Below, piece by piece: positions 34,486 through 39,409 of a stretch of 39,409 nt of DNA. Both the position numbers and the translations under genes were made by a program. Below the pieces are notes generated by a model. The model did not search any database, was not told where the DNA came from, and saw only the letters and a program-made list of their open reading frames with translations. Source of the DNA: Flavobacteriaceae bacterium (lineage in GTDB: Bacteria > Bacteroidota > Bacteroidia > Flavobacteriales > Flavobacteriaceae); assembly GCA_002697255.1 (NCBI GenBank), contig NZUH01000020.1, forward strand, positions 1-39,409, in the 5' to 3' direction. The stretch's first letter is position 1; each line of letters opens with the position of its first letter.

Positions 34486-35591
34486 TACTTGTCTACTTTA
34501 TAAATGACATTTCTTTCTCTTAAATACTCGTTAATTTCATTAAAATGGCTGCCTAAAAATTCGGGCGGTGATATTCCTTTTTTAGAAAATTTATTTTGCA
34601 AAACAAGATTTGCAACTGCTGTACATGTAAATCCTGTTGTTCTAGCCATAGAAATTGTATTTTCTTGATAACGATCTAAGAGCGTATACTTATATAATCT
34701 TTTTTTGTCGTTTTCTAAACCTGAAATTTTAATTCTCATAATTGTAAAATCTTCATCGCCTTCTTTCATTTCCCATTTTGGGAATAATAGCTTAGATGTT
34801 AAATCGATTGGCCTTACTTTATTTCCATTTATAGTTATAGGATCGTAGGAAAAATATCCACATTCACGCAAAACTTTTAAATATTCTACACAGCCCGGAT
34901 ACCTTAACGTCTTTTCAATCATATTAGGGACATGATTCATTGTTTCGATTAAAGTTCTTAGCCCGTCAGAGTTCCAACTTTCTAGAGTTCCAATTTCATC
35001 AAATTCAACTAGCTCGGTATCTGAAAGAGCCTCCTTAATGACCAAAGATTTATTTTGAACATATCTAGCTGGGCGTATGTATTCTTCAATCACATCAATA
35101 GGAGAAAAAACAGCCTGATATTCAAAGGGCCATTCTCTTTTCTTGGGCAATCCCCCAACTAAACATTCGTAATTATGAATTTTCATCAAATTATCATGAT
35201 GGGCAAAAATAATATTTCCCATCCCTGGTGCTACTCCACAGTCCATGACAGCTGTTACGTTATTTTCTTTTGCTAACTGATCTAATTTAAAAGGGTCTTC
35301 AGGATAAAAAGAAATATCAACAATGTTTTTTTTTGCTTTTATGACATTTTTCATTGTCTCAAACCCCATAAAACCTGGAAGTGCGCCAACAACTAAATCA
35401 AAGTCCTTGATTAAATTCTGTAAAACTTTTACATCTGAAACATCTAACGATTTTTTTGTAATATTTGAAGCTTGAAGCTTGTCTAAATTTTTGCTCGAAA
35501 TATCTACAGAGGTTACATTATGACTTTTAGAAAGATCTTCAGCCATAACTCTTCCAACTAAACCACAACCTAAAACAACAATTTTTTTCAT
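34482..35591 (-). CDS. Saccharopine dehydrogenase-family oxidoreductase
   Basis: From ATG 35591 the 369-residue protein begins MKKIVVLGCGLVGRVMAEDL, an N-terminal Rossmann fold with GxGxxG. An ATG at 35600 would overlap the accC stop. The C-terminal saccharopine-dehydrogenase domain has DCGVAPGMGNIIFAHH and TGFTCTAVANLVLQ. Members act on amino-acid or glutamate adducts with NAD(P); the substrate here is not known. The start is one base after accC, so it is the last gene of an accB-accC-this run. The stop shares TTAA with the convergent SCO1 gene. Confidence 0.88.
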   Translation of the reverse strand: MKKIVVLGCGLVGRVMAEDLSKSHNVTSVDISSKNLDKLQASNITKKSLDVSDVKVLQNLIKDFDLVVGALPGFMGFETMKNVIKAKKNIVDISFYPEDPFKLDQLAKENNVTAVMDCGVAPGMGNIIFAHHDNLMKIHNYECLVGGLPKKREWPFEYQAVFSPIDVIEEYIRPARYVQNKSLVIKEALSDTELVEFDEIGTLESWNSDGLRTLIETMNHVPNMIEKTLRYPGCVEYLKVLRECGYFSYDPITINGNKVRPIDLTSKLLFPKWEMKEGDEDFTIMRIKISGLENDKKRLYKYTLLDRYQENTISMARTTGFTCTAVANLVLQNKFSKKGISPPEFLGSHFNEINEYLRERNVIYKVDKY

Positions 35592-35592
35592 A

Positions 35593-36933
35593 CTAGTCAT
35601 CCATTGAAAAATCTTCCATAAATTTAGTGGTATAGTTTCCTTCTAAATAAGCCTCACTATCCATTAATTTTCTATGAAAAGGAATTGTTGTTTTGATGCC
35701 ATCAATAACAAATTCATCCAAGGCTCTTTTCATTTTATTAATAGCCTCATCCCTAGTTTGAGCCGTTGTTATTAACTTGGCAATCATAGAATCATAGTTA
35801 GGCGGAATTGTATACCCTGAATAAACATGTGTGTCAATTCTAATCCCGTGGCCACCTGGTAAATGAAGATTTGTAATTTTTCCAGGTGAAGGTCTAAAAT
35901 TATTGTAAGGGTCCTCAGCATTAATTCTACATTCAATCGAGTGTAGTTGCGGTAAATAATTCTTCCCTGAAATTTTTTCGCCTGAAGCAACTAAAATTTG
36001 TTCCCTGATCAAATCATAATCAATAACCTGTTCTGTAATTGGGTGTTCCACTTGTATTCTAGTGTTCATTTCCATAAAATAAAAATTTCTGTTCTTGTCC
36101 ACCAAGAATTCCACCGTTCCAACACCTTCATATTTTATATATTCTGCTGCCTTAACAGCTGCCTTACCCATTTTCTCTCTAAGCTTATCTGTCATAAATG
36201 GTGAGGGAACCTCCTCTGTTAATTTTTGATGTCTTCTTTGAATTGAACAATCCCTTTCTGAAAGATGACACGCTCTTCCCTTTGAATCTCCAACAATTTG
36301 AATTTCAATATGCCTAGGCTCCTCAATTAATTTTTCCATATACATGTCGTCATTGGCAAATGCTGCTTTTGATTCAACTCTAGCTGAATTCCAGGCATCC
36401 TCTAATTTGGATTCATCCCAAACCGCTCTCATTCCTTTACCGCCTCCACCGGCGCTGGCTTTTAACATCACTGGATATCCAACTTGTTTAGCGAGTTTTT
36501 TGCAGTGATCGAATGATTCAATGATTCCTTCACTTCCCGGAACACATGGGACTCCTGCTTCAATCATAGTTGCTTTGGCCGTAGCCTTATCCCCCATTTT
36601 ATTTATCATTTCGGCAGATGCGCCAATAAACTTGATTCCGTGTTCTTGACAAATTTTTGAAAACTTAGCATTTTCTGAAAGGAATCCGTAACCAGGGTGA
36701 ATACCGTCAGCATTTGTAATTTCAGCGGCAGCGATAATATTAGAAATTTTTAAATATGAGTCAGAGCTTGGCGCAGGGCCAATACAAACTGCTTCATCAG
36801 CAAATTTAACATGTATGCTTTCAGCATCAGCTGTAGAATAAACCGCAACGGTTTGAATCCCCATCTCTTTACAGGTTCTAATAACACGTAAAGCAATTTC
36901 ACCTCTATTGGCAATTAATATCTTTTTAAACAT
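35593..36933 (-). CDS. accC: Acetyl-CoA carboxylase biotin carboxylase subunit
   Basis: The 446-residue ATP-grasp enzyme carboxylates biotin on AccB with bicarbonate and ATP for malonyl-CoA synthesis. Blocks are [67 protein letters not shown] and [15 protein letters not shown]. Length and motifs are complete. It starts 12 bp after accB and ends one base before the next gene, so it is a bicistronic or tricistronic message. Confidence 0.97.
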   Translation of the reverse strand: MFKKILIANRGEIALRVIRTCKEMGIQTVAVYSTADAESIHVKFADEAVCIGPAPSSDSYLKISNIIAAAEITNADGIHPGYGFLSENAKFSKICQEHGIKFIGASAEMINKMGDKATAKATMIEAGVPCVPGSEGIIESFDHCKKLAKQVGYPVMLKASAGGGGKGMRAVWDESKLEDAWNSARVESKAAFANDDMYMEKLIEEPRHIEIQIVGDSKGRACHLSERDCSIQRRHQKLTEEVPSPFMTDKLREKMGKAAVKAAEYIKYEGVGTVEFLVDKNRNFYFMEMNTRIQVEHPITEQVIDYDLIREQILVASGEKISGKNYLPQLHSIECRINAEDPYNNFRPSPGKITNLHLPGGHGIRIDTHVYSGYTIPPNYDSMIAKLITTAQTRDEAINKMKRALDEFVIDGIKTTIPFHRKLMDSEAYLEGNYTTKFMEDFSMDD

Positions 36934-36945
36934 AATAAATTTAAA

Positions 36946-37419
36946 TTAAGAAGGGTCAACTAAAAATAAAGGCTGGTCGAATTCAACGGGGCTGCTATCT
37001 TCAACTAAAATTTTAACAATTTTACCTGAGACTTCGGATTCTATATCATTAAAAAGCTTCATGGCTTCAATAACACAAAGAACAGAGCCCTCAGAAATAG
37101 AGTCTCCAACCTCAACAAAGACTGGCTTATCAGGAGATGGTTTTCGGTAAAAGGTCCCAATGATTGGAGAGTTAACAGTAATATATTTAGAATCTTCAGA
37201 AGCATCTTCAGCCTCTTGTGAAACAACAGGTTGAGCGGACACAATTGGAGGCGCCGTGGGTACTTGTTGAGGAACAACAACGGGCTCATGCATAATCACC
37301 TGCTGGTTGCCATCACTAGTTTTAATAGTGATTTTAACATCTTCCATCTCAAGCTTAACTTCGCTAGCACCAGATTTTGCAACAAATTTAATCAGGTTTT
37401 GAATTTCTTTTAATTTCAT
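36946..37419 (-). CDS. accB: Biotin carboxyl carrier protein of acetyl-CoA carboxylase
   Basis: The 157-residue protein carries biotin on K121 in EAMKL and presents it to AccC and the carboxyltransferase. An N-terminal helical region (1-40) and a Pro/Val/Gln-rich linker (42-70) lead to the biotinyl domain (about 80-157), which includes VNSPIIGTFYRKPSPDKP. Leu rather than Met follows the biotin lysine, common in this phylum. It is first in the acc operon and follows an unusual AT-rich intergenic region. Confidence 0.96.
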   Translation of the reverse strand: MKLKEIQNLIKFVAKSGASEVKLEMEDVKITIKTSDGNQQVIMHEPVVVPQQVPTAPPIVSAQPVVSQEAEDASEDSKYITVNSPIIGTFYRKPSPDKPVFVEVGDSISEGSVLCVIEAMKLFNDIESEVSGKIVKILVEDSSPVEFDQPLFLVDPS

Positions 37420-37962
37420 AATCAGTTAATTATTGAGCTAAATTGAGCACTTTTTATAAAAAAAACAATAAAAAAGACTAAAAATTGATAAAAAAGAGGA
37501 ATAAAAGAGCTAAAAATTGATAAAAAAAGAAATAATAAAATCTAAAATAAATTATGATATTAACAATGGGTGTAAATTGACAACTTAATTGATCAAAATA
37601 TTAATAAAATGAGAAAAAATGAAGAAAAATCATAAAAAAAGAGCTTTTTGAGCCCAAAATATAGTCTTTTTAAAACGTATAATATATAAATAAAATTAAG
37701 AATAATGCAATAAAAAAATTAGAGTATTATTTTATTCAAAAATCCATAAAACTGTCTTAAAATTCACTTTTTTGATATAAAAATGATATAAATTAGGCAT
37801 AAACTGCTCAAAAATGAGCAAAAAATATTTATATATTTTTATATAAAAATTACGAAATTCATAAAATTTTAACATTTTAACACGTTTAAGCGCGCTTTTC
37901 GCTAGCCACAACAGCAATTATGGAAAAATACAGTATATTGATGCTGAACAAATATTTATACT
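37420..37962. other. 543-base AT-rich gene-free region with phased A-tracts
   Basis: No convincing gene lies here. Seven A-tracts of 4-8 bases sit at 37458-37528 with centres about 10.6 bases apart, and a second set of four at 37606-37640 has about 10-base spacing. Such phasing bends DNA. An 18-base direct repeat (CTAAAAATTGATAAAAAA at 37478 and 37510) is part of the first array. A short inverted repeat TGCTCA-AAAA-TGAGCA is at 37805-37820, an AT palindrome at 37836-37849, and a GC palindrome AAGCGCGCTT at 37888-37897. The region must hold promoters for accB and the divergent 135-residue gene, though no clean consensus box was found. Confidence 0.7.
37478..37527. repeat. 18-base direct repeat, two copies 32 bases apart
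   Basis: CTAAAAATTGATAAAAAA occurs at 37478-37495 and 37510-37527, a spacing of 32 bases or about three helical turns. It lies within the first phased A-tract array upstream of accB. Confidence 0.8.
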
Positions 37963-38370
37963 ATGAAAACTAAATTCAAAGATTTTTTGCTTTACTCTTT
38001 AGCTTGTGTTGGCGCTTTATCACTGTTAATTTCTGCCAATAACTCTACGAATGATCAGCTGGAATACCTATCATCATCTGGAAAATATCAAGTTATAATG
38101 GCGGATAACAATAGAAGCATGGCGGCACTAAACAACAGAACTGGAAAAGTGAAGCTTTTCAATCTTGAAAAAAAATATTTTTATAAGGAGTATTCTTCAC
38201 CACTATCTTTGCCTTCTGGGAAACATCAGCTTTTAGATTTTGATAATGGTTTGCGCATATTAAATGTTGATACTGGGGCTATCACTTGGAGGCTTTATAG
38301 TCCTGAAGACAATAAGTGGCTGGACGCAAATAAGATGTCCGGAATTATTCCGTTTAGACTAACTCATTAA
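37963..38370 (+). CDS. Unrecognised membrane-anchored or secreted protein, 135 residues
   Basis: ATG 37963 begins MKTKFKDFLLYSLACVGALSLLISANNS, a signal peptide or single membrane anchor (about 8-26) with an uncertain cleavage site. The rest (about 30-135) is beta-rich: SSSGKYQVIMADNN, LNNRTGKVKLFNLEKKYF, HQLLDFDNGLRILNVDTGAITWRLYSPED (as short strands). Repeated T-G-K/A turns resemble propeller-like or LysM-free envelope proteins, but I do not recognise a family. It is the only plus-strand gene between accB and rpmF and is isolated. Codon usage looks normal. Confidence 0.75.
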   Translation: MKTKFKDFLLYSLACVGALSLLISANNSTNDQLEYLSSSGKYQVIMADNNRSMAALNNRTGKVKLFNLEKKYFYKEYSSPLSLPSGKHQLLDFDNGLRILNVDTGAITWRLYSPEDNKWLDANKMSGIIPFRLTH

Positions 38371-38440
38371 AAAGAGGCCTACTTAATTTGATAAAAGTGG
38401 AGATCGATAAAAAAATATCGACTGAATATAAGCGAGAGCT

Positions 38441-38635
38441 TTAAGCTTCTGTAGGTGCGCTGTCAAGCAAAACCTTTCCTTTATAGTAAAGTTTTCCTTC
38501 GTGCCAGTAAGCTCTGTGATATAAATGGCTTTCACCTGTTTTTGAGCATACTGCTATTTGAGGCATCTCAGCTTTATAGTGAGTTCTTCTTTTGTCTCTT
38601 CTAGTTTTTGAGATTTTTCTTTTTGGATGTGCCAT
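38441..38635 (-). CDS. rpmF: 50S ribosomal protein L32
   Basis: This 64-residue protein has the L32 signature [20 protein letters not shown] and the Bacteroidota-type remainder [25 protein letters not shown], given here as two adjacent stretches. The second zinc cysteine pair is missing, as usual in this phylum. It follows the DUF177 gene by 11 bp, the standard pairing. Confidence 0.97.
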   Translation of the reverse strand: MAHPKRKISKTRRDKRRTHYKAEMPQIAVCSKTGESHLYHRAYWHEGKLYYKGKVLLDSAPTEA

Positions 38636-38646
38636 TTTAAACTATT

Positions 38647-39165
38647 TTATTTTTTAAACTTTTTTAACTCTTCCCATCTAGGATCAGCTAAATTATTACT
38701 CAATTTTGGTTTTAGATTCTCTAATATATCTAACATTTCTGATTTCAAGCTGCCGTCTTCAACGCCAGGATGAATTCTTTTAGAAGGCAAAGATAATACA
38801 ATCATCTCAAATATATATTGATCAACATATAACTTATGCTCCCCATGTGGCAAAACCAATATCTCATCATCTTCATCATTGAATTCTTGTCCAAACTTTA
38901 CAACCAAACTATTAGAGCTATTAATTTTTAAATCAAAAGGCTCATTAGTTAAGTCGCAATTGACATTAACTGTTCCCTTAATTTTAAAAAACAACTCCAA
39001 AAGTGTAGTTTTCTTTGTAAAATCAATATCAATTTCAACCTCAACATCGTTAAAATCAGAAAAACTAAATCTATCAAAGAACTTATTGTCAACCTTAAAA
39101 TTAAACTGATGTGGTCCAATTTTTAAACCCGCAAATTCAATTTTATATTTGCTTTTAGACTTCAT
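38647..39165 (-). CDS. DUF177 (YceD-like) protein
   Basis: The 172-residue protein belongs to the YceD/DUF177 family, usually encoded just upstream of rpmF and linked to 23S rRNA or ribosome maturation. The central LFFKIKGTVNVNCDLTNEPF core and the conserved C-terminal IHPGVEDGSLKSEMLDILENL, DPRWEELKKFKK stretches are present. The second Cys of the C-x-C pair typical elsewhere is lost. A TATATTTG promoter box lies 18 bases upstream. Confidence 0.9.
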   Translation of the reverse strand: MKSKSKYKIEFAGLKIGPHQFNFKVDNKFFDRFSFSDFNDVEVEIDIDFTKKTTLLELFFKIKGTVNVNCDLTNEPFDLKINSSNSLVVKFGQEFNDEDDEILVLPHGEHKLYVDQYIFEMIVLSLPSKRIHPGVEDGSLKSEMLDILENLKPKLSNNLADPRWEELKKFKK

Positions 39166-39183
39166 CTCTTAATTTAAGGTCAG

Positions 39184-39191
39184 CAAATATA
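39184..39191 (-). promoter_or_regulatory. -7 promoter box for DUF177-rpmF
   Basis: Read on the minus strand, TATATTTG matches TAnnTTTG. It ends 18 bases before the DUF177 start codon and lies between it and the pdxA stop, so these genes need not depend on pdxA read-through. Confidence 0.5.
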
Positions 39192-39241
39192 TAAATTTTC
39201 TTATTAAGTGTATATTATTTTATTGCAGAATTAAACAGAGG

Positions 39242-39409
39242 TTATTTAACCAATTTGTTTTGTAAAAGTTGATCGTAAACTTTTCTTCGTTTAAAAATGT
39301 CAACTGCGAGATAGATTGAAGATAGAAACGAGTCTTTACTGGCAATACCCTTTCCTGCTATACCATATGCGGTCCCGTGATCGGGCGAGGTTCTAATTTC
39401 TCTAAGCCC
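39242..39409 (-). CDS. pdxA: 4-hydroxythreonine-4-phosphate dehydrogenase, C-terminal fragment
   Basis: The last 55 residues are visible before the TAA at 39244-39242; the N-terminus lies beyond the right edge. [20 protein letters not shown] is the PdxA substrate/metal-binding block, with Asp and His of SPDHGTA. The C-terminal helix [20 protein letters not shown] also fits. PdxA makes 3-hydroxy-1-aminoacetone phosphate in pyridoxal-phosphate synthesis. The gene order pdxA - DUF177 - rpmF is common in flavobacteria. Confidence 0.92.
   Translation of the reverse strand, partial: GLREIRTSPDHGTAYGIAGKGIASKDSFLSSIYLAVDIFKRRKVYDQLLQNKLVK

Noticed and set aside
37478-37527. Direct repeat read as a CRISPR fragment or replication origin iteron
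   Set aside because: There are only two copies, they are A-tract rich, and no cas, dnaA or DnaA-box features are present; helical phasing explains them better.
37805-37820. Inverted repeat TGCTCA-AAAA-TGAGCA considered as an operator or ncRNA hairpin
   Set aside because: Six pairs with no extension and no neighbouring promoter consensus; compatible with chance.
37732-37917. Minus-strand 61-codon frame in the AT-rich gap
   Set aside because: The frame is low-complexity, dominated by F/Y/I/K codons expected from AT-rich DNA, has no recognisable start signal and overlaps the orphan gene's upstream region.
38404-38421. Hairpin TCGATA-AAAAAA-TATCGA between the orphan gene and rpmF, considered as a bidirectional terminator
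   Set aside because: The stem is only six A/T-rich pairs and no T-run follows on either strand, so it is too weak to call.

Overview
The window comes from an AT-rich (about one-third GC by eye), gene-dense member of the Bacteroidota, most likely a marine flavobacterium. The evidence is a SusC/SusD pair, type IX secretion (T9SS) C-terminal sorting tails on several secreted proteins, acidic residues just after lipoprotein cysteines, promoter boxes of the Bacteroidota TAnnTTTG type, and flavobacterial-looking housekeeping genes (rsmI, tdk, lpxH, accBC, rpmF). No tRNA, rRNA, CRISPR array, insertion sequence or prophage was seen.

Region 1 (1-15394, minus strand) is a polysaccharide utilisation locus that runs off the left edge. 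In transcription order it holds a SusC-like TonB-dependent transporter, a SusD-like lipoprotein, a GH30-type glycoside hydrolase with an N-terminal carbohydrate-binding module, three S1-type formylglycine sulfatases, a right-handed beta-helix protein with an embedded CBM22-like module, a free-standing copy of the GH30 binding module, and a truncated multi-module secreted protein. Genes are nearly contiguous. A strand-specific RNA hairpin lies between susD and GH30. A sulfated polysaccharide is a firm inference; a xylan-like backbone is only a hint. A divergently transcribed T9SS protein with two jelly-roll-like domains (15601-16914) is probably an accessory surface glycan-binding protein.

Region 2 (16919-27677) is mostly housekeeping: a two-helix small protein, a DUF5698/DUF2179 membrane protein, a GNAT acetyltransferase coupled to a MATE transporter through a TTG start, queD, lpxH, then a minus-strand run rsmI - OsmC-like - RecB-type nuclease - MFS exporter - TonB-dependent receptor, followed by tdk and alr on the plus strand.

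Region 3 (27765-34485, plus strand) is the most intriguing accessory part. A diheme cytochrome c lipoprotein is paired with an FG-GAP/ASPIC T9SS protein and ends at a strong intrinsic terminator. Then come four consecutive predicted lipoproteins with short gaps or overlaps: CotH-type kinase-like, His-rich YHYH protein, MORN-repeat protein and SCO1-type copper chaperone. The co-occurrence suggests a cell-envelope redox or copper-linked system of unknown function.

Region 4 (34482-39409) holds accB-accC-saccharopine-dehydrogenase-like on the minus strand, a 543-base AT-rich gene-free stretch with helically phased A-tracts, an unrecognised membrane-anchored 135-residue protein, then rpmF, a DUF177 protein and the C-terminus of pdxA. 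Two convergent gene pairs share one TTAA as both stop codons, showing how compact the chromosome is.
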